Assembly (NCBI RefSeq): GCF_039909015.1
Contig: NZ_CP150919.1
Location: 1,092,501 to 1,156,500, forward strand
Length of the DNA stretch: 64,000 nt
Source: Pseudomonas grandcourensis
GTDB taxonomy: Bacteria; Pseudomonadota; Gammaproteobacteria; Pseudomonadales; Pseudomonadaceae
Direction: 5' to 3'
Shown: positions 8,911 to 17,149 of the stretch, one piece after another
Numbering within the stretch: position 1 is the first letter of the stretch
Layout of the letters: every line of letters begins with the position of its first letter
Program-made: the position numbers and the translations under genes
The notes under the pieces: generated by a model
The model's database searches: none
Seen by the model: the letters and a program-made list of their open reading frames with translations, nothing else
What the model was told of the DNA's origin: nothing

Positions 8911-9618
8911 ATGAAAACCCTCTTTACCTGGCGTCGTACCCTGCTGGGGCTGGCGGCTGCCGGCATCATCAGCCAATGCTCGGCCTTCTCCTTCGGTGGT
9001 GCCGAAGAGGGGGTAGTCCTTCCACCGCCGGCCATCGACGAAACCACCCAGGCCCGCAGCGAAACCGCGGTGTTCGCTGGTGGCTGCTTCTGGGGTGTGC
9101 AAGGGGTGTTCCAGCATGTCAAAGGCGTGAAGAACGCCGTCTCCGGCTACGCGGGCGGGGCGGCCAATACCGCGCAATACGAGCGTGTCAGCAACGGCAA
9201 TACCGGCCATGCGGAATCGGTCGAAGTCACGTTCGATCCCGCTCAGGTCAGCTACGGCACCTTGCTGCAGATCTACTTTTCAGTGGCCCACAACCCGACC
9301 GAACTCAACCGACAGGGGCCGGACAGCGGCACCCAGTATCGCTCGGCGATCTTTACCAAAAGTACCGAGCAGCAGCGGGTCGCACAGGCCTACATCACCC
9401 AGCTCGACGCTGCCCATGCCTTCGACAAGCCGATCGTGACCAAGCTGGAAACCTTCAACGGTTTCTACCCGGCGGAGGAGGAGCATCAGGACTTCCTGAC
9501 CGAGCATCCGACCTATCCCTACATCGTGATCAACGATTTGCCAAAGGTCGCGCAGTTGAAACAGCTGTACCCGAATCGTTATCAGGAACAGCCGGTGCTG
9601 GTGAAGGCGGGGATGTAA
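8911..9618 (+). CDS. msrA: Exported peptide-methionine (S)-S-oxide reductase MsrA
   Basis: 235 residues with a CAGGAG ribosome site. The N-terminus (TWRRTLLGLAAAGIISQCSA) is a Tat- or Sec-type signal, indicating export. The MsrA domain has catalytic GGCFWGVQGVF near residue 57, SGYAGG, YERVSNGNTGHAESVEV, YFSVAHNPTELNRQGPDSGTQYRSAIF and a C-terminal AEEEHQDFL, all standard. It reduces the S-epimer of methionine sulfoxide and so complements the MsrB two genes upstream. A second, cytosolic msrA would be expected elsewhere in the chromosome. Confidence 0.94.
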   Translation: MKTLFTWRRTLLGLAAAGIISQCSAFSFGGAEEGVVLPPPAIDETTQARSETAVFAGGCFWGVQGVFQHVKGVKNAVSGYAGGAANTAQYERVSNGNTGHAESVEVTFDPAQVSYGTLLQIYFSVAHNPTELNRQGPDSGTQYRSAIFTKSTEQQRVAQAYITQLDAAHAFDKPIVTKLETFNGFYPAEEEHQDFLTEHPTYPYIVINDLPKVAQLKQLYPNRYQEQPVLVKAGM

Positions 9619-9627
9619 ATGCATGGC

Positions 9628-10545
9628 CTATTCGGCCGACGGGTGTTTGCCCCACCGCTGTACGGCGAATTCGACGAAACGCCGCAGCTTCGGCAAACGG
9701 TGGCGATCCTGGGCATAGACCAGGTGCATCGGCCGGCTGGGCGGGCAGTAATCGGGCATCAAGGCCAACAGCTTTCCGTCCTTGAGATCCTGCTCGACCA
9801 GGGCGTCGGGCATCATCACGATGCCCATGCCGGTGCGCGCAGCCTGATGCAAACCCGCCGAACTGTTGATCAGCATCGGTCCGCTGACCCCTACGCTGAC
9901 TTCGCCATCGGGACCGGCCAGGCGCCATTCCTTTTGCACCGATTGCCAGTCATCCCCGGCCGGATAGGCAAAGGACAGGCAGTCATGGTGTCGCAGGTCT
10001 TCGGGTGTCTGCGGTGTGCCGCGCCGGGCCAGGTACTCCGGTGACGCGCACATGGTCAGGGTGTAGTCGATCAGCGGGCGGGCGATCAGGTTGGAGGGCT
10101 CAAGCGCCCCGAGGCGAAACGCTACATCGAGGCCGTTTTCCAGCAGATCCGGGCGCCGGTTGGTCAGGACCACGTCGAGTTTCACCCGCGGGTTTTGCCG
10201 GCTGAACTCACTCAGTGCCGGCGCCAGGCGTTCGGTACCGAAGGTCAGGGGCGCGGTGATGCGCAAGATGCCGCTCGGTTCGTCCAGCGCCTGCTCGGCC
10301 AGCCGCTCGGAGTCGGCCACCAACCCCAACACTTCCAGGCAGCGCTGGTAATACGCGGTGCCGAACTCGGTCAGCCGCTGGCGCCGCGTCGTGCGGTTGA
10401 GCAGGCGCACACCCAGCCGTTGTTCCAGGGCCTTGAGGTGGTTGCCGACCATGGTCGTGGACATTTCACACTGCAAGGCGGCGGCGGTCATGCTGCCGGT
10501 CTCCACCACTTTCACGTAGACGGTCATTGCCTGGAACAGGTCCAT
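9628..10545 (-). CDS. LysR-family transcriptional regulator
   Basis: 305 residues. The ATG at 10545 (MDLFQAM) is preferred over an upstream in-frame TTG. N-terminal helix-turn-helix: MTAAALQCEMSTTMVGNHLK followed by LEQRLGVRLLNRTTRRQRLT, the CrgA/AaeR-like LysR branch. The substrate-binding domain runs from about residue 90 (GILRITAPLTFG, then GLDVAFRLG). It is divergent from the argD-like gene with a 102-bp gap and may regulate it. The effector is unknown. It converges on msrA with nine bases between stops. Confidence 0.93.
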   Translation of the reverse strand: MDLFQAMTVYVKVVETGSMTAAALQCEMSTTMVGNHLKALEQRLGVRLLNRTTRRQRLTEFGTAYYQRCLEVLGLVADSERLAEQALDEPSGILRITAPLTFGTERLAPALSEFSRQNPRVKLDVVLTNRRPDLLENGLDVAFRLGALEPSNLIARPLIDYTLTMCASPEYLARRGTPQTPEDLRHHDCLSFAYPAGDDWQSVQKEWRLAGPDGEVSVGVSGPMLINSSAGLHQAARTGMGIVMMPDALVEQDLKDGKLLALMPDYCPPSRPMHLVYAQDRHRLPKLRRFVEFAVQRWGKHPSAE

Positions 10546-10647
10546 TATCAAGCTCTGCTTTTAAATGATTGAAGCTTTACGCTGTTTATCCAGCTCTGGT
10601 GGCTAACCATACTGCAAAAACACCGACCCTTGCTGGAGCTTGATGTC

Positions 10648-11823
10648 ATGACCGCCGCCTGCCTGATGAGCACTTACCAACCCTTGGCCTTGAGTTTCAA
10701 CAAGGGCCTGGGCACTCGCCTGTGGGATCAGGGCGGTCGCGAATACCTGGATGCGGTCGCCGGTGTGGCGGTGACCAATGTCGGCCACTCCCACCCGAAA
10801 ATCGTTGCCGCCATTACCGAGCAAGCCGGGTTGCTGCTGCACACCTCGAACCTCTACAGCATCGACTGGCAACAACGGCTGGCGCAGAAACTGACGCGGC
10901 TGGCGGGCATGGACCGGGCGTTCTTCAACAACTCCGGGGCCGAAGCCAACGAAACCGCACTGAAAATCGCCCGGCTGCATGGCTGGCAAAAGGGCATCGA
11001 GCAGCCGCTGGTGGTGGTCATGGAGAACGCGTTCCATGGCCGCACCCTCGGCACGTTGTCGGCCAGCGATGGCCCGGCGGTGCGCCTGGGTTTCAACAAG
11101 CTGCCGGGGGATTTCGTCAAAGTGCCGTTCGGCGACCTCGACGCACTGGACAAGGTGCAACAGGCATTTGGCTCGCGGATCGTGGCGATCCTGATGGAGC
11201 CGATCCAGGGCGAAAGCGGCGTGCAACTGGCGCCACCGGGCTATCTCAAGGCCGTGCGCGAACTGTGCAACCGGCGCTCATGGCTGTTGATGCTCGATGA
11301 AATCCAGACCGGCATCGGCCGCACCGGCCAGTGGTTCGCGTTCCAGCACGAAGGCATCGTCCCGGACGTCATGACCCTGGCCAAGGGCCTGGGCAACGGC
11401 GTGCCGATTGGCGCGTGCCTGGCCCGCGGCAAGGCAGCCGAACTCTTCACGCCGGGCAGCCACGGCAGCACCTTCGGCGGTAATCCGTTGGCCTGCCGGG
11501 TCGGTTGCACCGTGCTGGATATCGTTGAAGAGCAAGGCCTGCTGGAAAACGCCCGGCTTCAAGGGGAGCGCCTGCTCGAAAGGTTGCGCACAGAACTGGC
11601 GGGCAACCCGAACGTCTCGCAAATCCGCGGCCAGGGCCTGATGATCGGCATCGAACTCAAGCAACCGATCCGCGACCTGAGCCTGATCGCCGCCCGGGAT
11701 CATGGCTTGCTGATCAACGTCACGCGGGGCAAAACCATTCGCCTGCTACCGCCGCTGACCATTGATGAGCGGGAGGTGGAGATGATTGTCAGAGGGGTGA
11801 GTGGGGTGGTGAAAGCGGGCTGA
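10648..11823 (+). CDS. argD: Class III aminotransferase, acetylornithine aminotransferase-like
   Basis: 391 residues; the ATG at 10648 follows GGAG by nine bases. PLP class III features: [37 protein letters not shown], the cofactor aspartate in [14 protein letters not shown], the Schiff-base lysine in [13 protein letters not shown] near residue 245, and [17 protein letters not shown]. The sequence is of the ArgD type, transferring the delta-amino group of N-acetylornithine. Pseudomonads also carry AruC for arginine use, so this may be the second enzyme or have a broader substrate range. The divergent LysR gene could regulate it. Confidence 0.85.
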   Translation: MTAACLMSTYQPLALSFNKGLGTRLWDQGGREYLDAVAGVAVTNVGHSHPKIVAAITEQAGLLLHTSNLYSIDWQQRLAQKLTRLAGMDRAFFNNSGAEANETALKIARLHGWQKGIEQPLVVVMENAFHGRTLGTLSASDGPAVRLGFNKLPGDFVKVPFGDLDALDKVQQAFGSRIVAILMEPIQGESGVQLAPPGYLKAVRELCNRRSWLLMLDEIQTGIGRTGQWFAFQHEGIVPDVMTLAKGLGNGVPIGACLARGKAAELFTPGSHGSTFGGNPLACRVGCTVLDIVEEQGLLENARLQGERLLERLRTELAGNPNVSQIRGQGLMIGIELKQPIRDLSLIAARDHGLLINVTRGKTIRLLPPLTIDEREVEMIVRGVSGVVKAG

Positions 11824-11831
11824 AGTTCTGC

Positions 11832-12086
11832 TCAGTAATGGTATCTGCACATCACGACGCGTATTTCGCCGTCTTCAACGGCGTAGACCAGACGATGTTC
11901 AGCCGTAATCCGGCGTGACCAGAATCCGCTCAAGTTATGCTTGAGCGGTTCGGGTTTTCCAAGACCGTCGAAAGGCTCACGCTGGATAGCTTTGATCAAC
12001 AGGTTGATACGTTTGAGCCCTGCCTTATCGTTCTGCTGGAACCAGAGATAATCGTCCCAGGCTTCAGGGGTGAACTCGATATTCAT
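11832..12086 (-). CDS. yoeB: YoeB-family mRNA interferase toxin
   Basis: 84 residues, the normal YoeB length. Family landmarks: FTPEAWDDYLWFQQNDK, LIKAIQREPFDGLGKPEPLKH, GFWSRRITAEHRLVYAV and the C-terminal MCRYHY, containing the catalytic glutamate (TAEHR), arginine and histidine region. YoeB is a RelE-fold, ribosome-dependent endonuclease that cleaves mRNA at the A site. Its ATG overlaps the antitoxin stop by four bases, the usual antitoxin-first arrangement. It converges on the argD-like gene. Confidence 0.95.
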   Translation of the reverse strand: MNIEFTPEAWDDYLWFQQNDKAGLKRINLLIKAIQREPFDGLGKPEPLKHNLSGFWSRRITAEHRLVYAVEDGEIRVVMCRYHY

Positions 12087-12337
12087 TCTTCAATCAGTTG
12101 CCTGGTTTTGGTTTTACCCGCTCGCAGGTTACCGATTGATTTGATCAGGCGTTCAGCGTTGGCTGGGGAGCGCAGCAGATAGGCTGTCTCTTCGAGAGCG
12201 TTGTATTCGGCCAATGACATCATCACTACCGGCTCGCCTTTCTGACGGGTTACCAGTAGCGGGGCGCGATCTTCATTCACCCGGTCCATGGTTTGCGCCA
12301 AGTGTGCCCGAGCGTTGGTGTAGTTGATGGTTTCCAT
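12083..12337 (-). CDS. yefM: YefM-family antitoxin (Phd/YefM fold)
   Basis: 84 residues. The ATG at 12337 has GAGGACA upstream; a longer frame to 12391 lacks a ribosome site. METINYTNARAHLAQTMDRV is the DNA-binding Phd/YefM N-terminus, followed by EPVVMMSLAEYNALEETAYLL and a C-terminal toxin-binding tail. It neutralises YoeB and, with it, represses the operon through the TGTACA-like pair at 12365-12382. Confidence 0.95.
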   Translation of the reverse strand: METINYTNARAHLAQTMDRVNEDRAPLLVTRQKGEPVVMMSLAEYNALEETAYLLRSPANAERLIKSIGNLRAGKTKTRQLIEE

Positions 12338-12364
12338 GTGATTGTCCTCGCTTGATGCAGAGAA

Positions 12365-12382
12365 CGTACAGAAATGAGTACA
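12365..12382 (-). promoter_or_regulatory. YefM-YoeB operator (two TGTACA-like hexamers 12 bp apart)
   Basis: Upstream of yefM the hexamers CGTACA (12365-12370) and AGTACA (12377-12382) each match five of six bases of TGTACA and start exactly 12 bp apart. The Escherichia coli YefM-YoeB operator is known to use a TGTACA core with this spacing. Each half is bound by one YefM dimer in that system; function here is inferred. Confidence 0.6.
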
Positions 12383-12543
12383 TGTTAGCAAGGCGATACC
12401 TACGAGTGGTTGTTACGTGGAAAGTGCATCCACGCTTGTATCGAGTATCGCCGAATGTTCCTCAGGACGTTTCCGTGACTGATGTAATCCCATTCGGAGT
12501 TACACGCCATCCATCAGGATTGTCCGACCACAGCTGCGAAAAT

Positions 12544-13035
12544 TTACGAGTGATGAACCAGCGCCGCGATTTCCTCCCGATCCAGCAGACGGATTTTCCC
12601 ACCGCAAAACTCCTCGAACAGTCGCTGATGCGCCGCAAACCCACTGGACCCTTGCCGCTGACGATAACTGCCCGCCCACTCCAGCAAGGCGATCAGCAAC
12701 CGGTCCTGTTCATCGCGCCCGGCCTCGCGTTGTCGAATGTTGGCCACGCAATCCTCGTCCCCGACGCTCAACCAGATCAGCGCAGTCGCCCGTGGCAGGA
12801 TTTCGCAGGCGATCCAGCCATACACGCCTTCGATCACCCAGCGCTCCTGATCGGCCGCAATCCGCGCCATGGCCAATGCTTCGGTTCGGGGGCGGGCGAT
12901 GCTGTGTTCGTCGGACAGCCAGTGAATCCGGTCGAGATCGGTCCAGGACACTCGCAATTTCTCGGCCAGCCGCTGCGCCAGCCAGCTTTTGCCCGAGCCG
13001 GAATTACCGATGATCATGGTTCGGGTGAGGTCCAT
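12544..13035 (-). CDS. P-loop nucleotide kinase-like protein (adenylate kinase-related, FlaR-like)
   Basis: 163 residues. The P-loop GNSGSGKS at residues 10-17 is followed by WLAQRLAEKLRVSWTDLDRIHW, and a Walker B-like ALIWLS comes later. This is the small DNA topology modulation/adenylate-kinase-like group, with substrates unproven. The start MDLTRTMIIGN fits the beta strand before the P-loop. It is a lone gene in the same direction as the phosphatase upstream of it, from which a REP palindrome separates it. The 206-bp gap to yefM holds the yefM promoter and operator and nothing else recognisable. Confidence 0.8.
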   Translation of the reverse strand: MDLTRTMIIGNSGSGKSWLAQRLAEKLRVSWTDLDRIHWLSDEHSIARPRTEALAMARIAADQERWVIEGVYGWIACEILPRATALIWLSVGDEDCVANIRQREAGRDEQDRLLIALLEWAGSYRQRQGSSGFAAHQRLFEEFCGGKIRLLDREEIAALVHHS

Positions 13036-13052
13036 GAGCGACTCCGATCAAT

Positions 13053-13076
13053 TGTGGGAGCAAGCTCGCTCCCACA
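13053..13076. repeat. REP palindrome
   Basis: Arms TGTGGGAGC (13053-13061) and GCTCCCACA (13068-13076) around AAGCTC. It belongs to the GGGAGCGAGC REP family repeated through this window and lies between the phosphatase stop and the kinase start, where it could stabilise or terminate the phosphatase transcript. Confidence 0.85.
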
Positions 13077-13087
13077 GTTTTTTGTGA

Positions 13088-15004
13088 TCACTCGTCGCTT
13101 TCGGGCGCCACCATCCGCGTCTTCGGCGAGCCATTGGAGTTGTGCTGAAAAATGTCCTGCGGTTGACCTTTTTCATTAAAGAACACCTGCCCGATCCCCG
13201 CCGAATTCCAAAGCCGCTCACCCGCTTCAGCATGCTCCGGAACATGCGGCACGATGCGCATGCGTCGGCGCTTGGTCAGCCAGTTCAGCGGTGAGCGTGG
13301 CGAGTACAGCCAGCGGTTGAGGCGGTCGAACCACTCGAGCAGGGTGGCGGGGAACTCATTCTTGATGCCGCTGCTGGTGATCTGCCAGATGCGCGGCCCG
13401 GCCTTGCGATGGCGGATCAGCACTTCGTAGACGAAGGAATAGTGCACATCGCCCGACAGCACCACGTAGTTACCCGGCGTGCGCGAGTGGCGGAAAATGT
13501 TCAGGATCACCTGCGCCGCGCCGCGATGGGCCATCCAGTTTTCCGCGTCCACCAGCAGTGGATAACCGCACCAGCTGAATACCCGCTGCACGGTCTCAAT
13601 CAGTTTGACGCCGAAGATCGGTGCTGGCGAAACGATGATCGCACTCGGGTGGTCCAGCAGTTCCTGTTGCAGTTCGCTCAGGGCTTCCCAGTCGAGCAAG
13701 CCGGAAGGCTGCTTGAGGTTCATCTCGCTGCGCCAGCGGCGGGTGCGGGTGTCGATCACCACCACGGCCGGGGTGGTGGGCAGCACGTAATGCCAGTGCT
13801 GAAATTTCAGCAAATCACTGATCAAGTCATCCTGAACCGTACTGTCGAGGTGACGGTCGCGTGCGCTGTCGCTCAACGCGCCGGCCTTATCCAGCACAGC
13901 GGCGAAAGCATCCGGATTGTTGCCCCAGCCCTGGCACAACATGTACGCCAGCAGCGCGTTACCGATGATGCGCCGGGAGAACGGATGGCCGTAGGCCGTT
14001 TCCTCCCATTGCGCGCTAAGGTTCCAGTCATCGGTGATGTCGTGGTCGTCGAAAATCATCAGCGTCGGCAGATGCGCCAGTGCCCGCGCGACGTTGCCAA
14101 GGCCTGCCTTGAAGGCATCGATGTGCGTCTGCTCAAGGGCGTAGCGCTTGAGCCGTTCCGGCGTCAGCGTCGGTGCCTGGGGCGCGATCAGGGTCCAGGG
14201 CACTGGCGACCAGACCAACAAGTACATGGCCATGACTTCGGCGAAGGTCACCAGGTGATTGTCGGCACTGCTGCTGGTGAAAATCGGCTTGCGCGCGCCA
14301 CCGAAAAATCGTTCGCGCAGGGTTTCATTGCTTTGCAGTGCTGGCAGCAGATCCGCGCGGTGGTAGTAACTGGCAGGATGCTCGTAGAGCCTGGCGCTGT
14401 CGCTGACCACCGCGCCTTCGAGGTGTTCCCCGAACAGGCCCAGGCGCTCGATCAAGGCGTGAATCGCCCGCAACATCGGCCCCGCGACATCGTCGGCGTA
14501 GACCTGATCGCCCGTCATCATCAGCAGTGCCGGGCGGTCCTTTGCCACGTGTTCCTGCGCCAGCAACCGGTCGACGCACAGCAAGCCGTCTGTCGCCGGG
14601 TGATGAGGCTTGCGGCAAGAGCCGTGCAGCAACTGGTCGACCCGTGCGCGCAGGACGAAGTTCGGGCAACGGGCAGCGCCATACAGCAGGTGCGGCGCCC
14701 AGTCGGCGATGCCTGCCCCCTCGACCAGCACGTCGTACTCGATCAACTCATCGCAGGGCAGGGCGCCATCCAGTTGCACATCGATCAAGTGCACAAAGGC
14801 ATGAGCCCCCACGGCGATCACCGTGCATTGCCCGGCATCGAGGCGAATGTCACCGACGTCCTGCAAGCGCAAGGTCAGCGCCAGTGCCCGCGAACCCACC
14901 AGCCACAGCACCAGCCGCGTGGGCTCAAGACGCCGCAACAGCGGGCCGGCCAGGACCGGCGGCAGGGCTGGGTGATCGTCGGGCAGTGGCAGCGTGTCGG
15001 ACAT
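13088..15004 (-). CDS. PhoD-like metallophosphatase
   Basis: 638 residues without a signal peptide, starting MSDTLPLPDDHPALPP. Metal-site motifs of the PhoD/metallophosphatase superfamily appear in order: MMTGDQVYADD near residue 165, MIFDDHDITDDWN near 320, and VVLSGDVHYSF near 515. A short N-terminal beta domain precedes them. Classical PhoD enzymes are Tat-exported; this one looks cytoplasmic and longer, so its substrate may not be a phosphodiester scavenged outside the cell. It is monocistronic. The 204-bp gap to the next gene contains only its promoter region. Confidence 0.85.
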   Translation of the reverse strand: MSDTLPLPDDHPALPPVLAGPLLRRLEPTRLVLWLVGSRALALTLRLQDVGDIRLDAGQCTVIAVGAHAFVHLIDVQLDGALPCDELIEYDVLVEGAGIADWAPHLLYGAARCPNFVLRARVDQLLHGSCRKPHHPATDGLLCVDRLLAQEHVAKDRPALLMMTGDQVYADDVAGPMLRAIHALIERLGLFGEHLEGAVVSDSARLYEHPASYYHRADLLPALQSNETLRERFFGGARKPIFTSSSADNHLVTFAEVMAMYLLVWSPVPWTLIAPQAPTLTPERLKRYALEQTHIDAFKAGLGNVARALAHLPTLMIFDDHDITDDWNLSAQWEETAYGHPFSRRIIGNALLAYMLCQGWGNNPDAFAAVLDKAGALSDSARDRHLDSTVQDDLISDLLKFQHWHYVLPTTPAVVVIDTRTRRWRSEMNLKQPSGLLDWEALSELQQELLDHPSAIIVSPAPIFGVKLIETVQRVFSWCGYPLLVDAENWMAHRGAAQVILNIFRHSRTPGNYVVLSGDVHYSFVYEVLIRHRKAGPRIWQITSSGIKNEFPATLLEWFDRLNRWLYSPRSPLNWLTKRRRMRIVPHVPEHAEAGERLWNSAGIGQVFFNEKGQPQDIFQHNSNGSPKTRMVAPESDE

Positions 15005-15208
15005 CCGGGTTCAAGACTCTAGGGGCGTGGAAGCGGGCGATGATAGCGCAGGTGACGGCGGGACCGGCTAGACGATCCCGGTTCTGCCTGTCACCAAATG
15101 AAAAGCCATTGTCGTCTGATGAGAAGCGTCCCGACAGGCCTCGTCCTACAGTCCAATCAGCGCAATTCGATGCAACACGCCCATATTGCAGATTGGAGAA
15201 TAAGAAAA

Positions 15209-16189
15209 ATGGCCAAAGCCGTACGCTTCTACGAAACCGGTGGTCCTGAAGTTCTACGTTATGAAGACGTCGAAGTCGGCGAACCCGGTCCGGGTCAGGT
15301 TCGCCTTCGTCATGTGGCGGTTGGCCTGAACTATGCCGACACCTACTTCCGCAACGGCACCTACCCGATTCCGATGCCCAACGGCATGGGCGTCGAGGCC
15401 TCTGGCGTAGTCCAGGCCGTTGGTGAAGGGGTTACCAACGTCGAAGTCGGTGACCGCGTCACCTACACCGGTTTCCTCAACACCCTCGGCGCCTACAGCA
15501 CCGAGCGCCTGATCCCGGCCGCGCCGCTGATCAAGTTGCCGGAAACCATCAGCTTCGAAACCGCTGCGGCGATGACCATGCGTGGCCTGACGTCTTCGTA
15601 CCTGATGCGCCGCATCTACGACTTCAAGCCGGGCGACAGCATCCTGTTGCATGCCGCCGCTGGCGGTGTCGGCCTGATCGTTTCGCAGTGGGCCAAGTTG
15701 CTGGGCCTGAACGTGATCGGTACGGTTTCGACCGAGCAAAAGGCGGAAATCGCCCGCGCTCACGGTTGCGACCATACGATCAATTACAGCCATGAAGACG
15801 TCGCCGCTCGCGTTCGTGAACTGACCGATGGCGTGGGCGTCAACGTTGTGTTCGACAGCGTTGGCAAGAACACCTTCATGGGTTCGCTGGATTCGTTGAA
15901 ACCCCGTGGCCTGATGGTCTGCGTGGGTACCGCATCCGGACCGATCCCGGCGTTCGACCCGGTGATGCTGGCGATGAAAGGATCGCTGTACCTGACCCGT
16001 CCGGCCCTGGCCAACTACATCAGCGACCCGGCCGAAAAAGCCGCGCTGGCCGGTGAGCTGTTCGACCACGTCGGCAGCGGCCGGATCAAGATCGAGATCA
16101 ACCAGCACTACGCCTTGCAGGATGCCGTGCAGGCCCATCGCGATCTTGAATCGCGCAAGACCACTGGCTCGTCGATCTTCGTCGTTTAA
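15209..16189 (+). CDS. qor: NADPH:quinone oxidoreductase (zinc-free MDR family)
   Basis: 326 residues. ATG at 15209 after TTGGAGAATAAG; the frame open to 15098 has no better signal. The MDR fold has an N-terminal GroES-like domain (PGPGQVRLRHVAVGLNYADTYFRNG) and a Rossmann domain with AAAGGVGLIVSQWAKLLG, and lacks the catalytic-zinc cysteine cluster, which marks the QOR branch. It should reduce quinones or other enone substrates with NADPH. It is the first gene of a run at 15.2-21.6 kb with a 13-bp gap to the dioxygenase, suggesting a catabolic enoyl- or quinone-reducing step. Confidence 0.9.
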   Translation: MAKAVRFYETGGPEVLRYEDVEVGEPGPGQVRLRHVAVGLNYADTYFRNGTYPIPMPNGMGVEASGVVQAVGEGVTNVEVGDRVTYTGFLNTLGAYSTERLIPAAPLIKLPETISFETAAAMTMRGLTSSYLMRRIYDFKPGDSILLHAAAGGVGLIVSQWAKLLGLNVIGTVSTEQKAEIARAHGCDHTINYSHEDVAARVRELTDGVGVNVVFDSVGKNTFMGSLDSLKPRGLMVCVGTASGPIPAFDPVMLAMKGSLYLTRPALANYISDPAEKAALAGELFDHVGSGRIKIEINQHYALQDAVQAHRDLESRKTTGSSIFVV

Positions 16190-16202
16190 GGAGCGGCCAG
16201 CC

Positions 16203-17051
16203 ATGAAAGTCGAACAATTGACCTGCAGCATTGGCGCCGAACTGATTGGCGTCAACCTGGCCGACGCGATACATGACGACGGCCTGTTTGCCGAGATTCG
16301 TGCCCAGTTGCTCAAGCACCGCGTGGTGTTCCTGCGTGACCAGGACATCACCCGCGCCGAGCACGTGGCCTTCGCCCGGCGTTTCGGCGAGCTGGAAGAT
16401 CATCCGGTAGCCGGCAGTGATCCGGATCATCCGGGGCTGGTGCGGATCTACAAGAATCCGGACCAGCCGATGGACCGCTACGAAAACGCCTGGCACACCG
16501 ACGCCACCTGGCGCGAAGCACCGCCGATGGGTTGCGTGCTGCGTTGCGTGGAATGCCCGCCAGTGGGCGGCGACACCATGTGGACCAACATGGTCCAGGC
16601 CTATGCGAACTTGCCGGAAGACGTAAAGGTCAAGATCGCCGACCTGCGTGCCCGCCATAGCATCGAAGCGAGCTTCGGTGCCGCCATGCCGATTGAAAAA
16701 CGCCTGGCGCTCAAGGCGATGTACCCGGACGCCGAACACCCGGTGGTGCGCACCCATCCGGAAACCGGCGAGAAGGTGCTGTTCGTCAATGCCTTCACCA
16801 CCCACTTCAGCAACTACCACACCCCTGAGCGGGTGCGCTTCGGCCAGGACGCCAACCCTGGCGCCGGCGAGTTGCTGCGTTACCTGATCAGCCAGGCGTA
16901 CATCCCTGAGTATCAGGTGCGCTGGCGCTGGAAGCCCAACAGCATCGCCATCTGGGACAACCGCAGTACCCAGCACTACGCGGTCATGGATTACCCGCCG
17001 TGCCATCGCAAGATGGAGCGCGCCGGGATCATCGGCGACAAGACGTACTGA
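16203..17051 (+). CDS. TauD/TfdA-family Fe(II)/2-oxoglutarate dioxygenase
   Basis: 282 residues from ATG 16203 (GGAGCGGCC upstream). Iron ligands are H and D of NAWHTDATW near residue 100, and the distal histidine is in NRSTQHYAVMDY with the 2-oxoglutarate arginine in HRKMERAGIIGD. Typical length for TauD, TfdA or alkylsulfatase-type enzymes. It hydroxylates a substrate with 2-oxoglutarate and O2, often releasing sulfite from sulfonates or cleaving ethers; which applies is not shown. A YeiH-type exporter at the end of the same run is compatible with a sulfonate. Confidence 0.93.
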   Translation: MKVEQLTCSIGAELIGVNLADAIHDDGLFAEIRAQLLKHRVVFLRDQDITRAEHVAFARRFGELEDHPVAGSDPDHPGLVRIYKNPDQPMDRYENAWHTDATWREAPPMGCVLRCVECPPVGGDTMWTNMVQAYANLPEDVKVKIADLRARHSIEASFGAAMPIEKRLALKAMYPDAEHPVVRTHPETGEKVLFVNAFTTHFSNYHTPERVRFGQDANPGAGELLRYLISQAYIPEYQVRWRWKPNSIAIWDNRSTQHYAVMDYPPCHRKMERAGIIGDKTY

Positions 17052-17118
17052 TCCACCCCTTCTGCATTCGCTCTCGTAAACACGTCTGCCCGGCACGACC
17101 CCGGGTGGGCGGGACAAT

Positions 17119-17142
17119 CATAAGAACTGGCATAAGAACTGG
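17119..17142 (+). repeat. 12-bp tandem duplication before the BKACE gene
   Basis: CATAAGAACTGG occurs twice head to tail (17119-17130 and 17131-17142), the second copy running directly into the GGAG Shine-Dalgarno. It moves that Shine-Dalgarno away from upstream sequence without altering either reading frame, so it looks like a recent slippage event. Confidence 0.9.
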
Positions 17143-17149
17143 AGTAACC

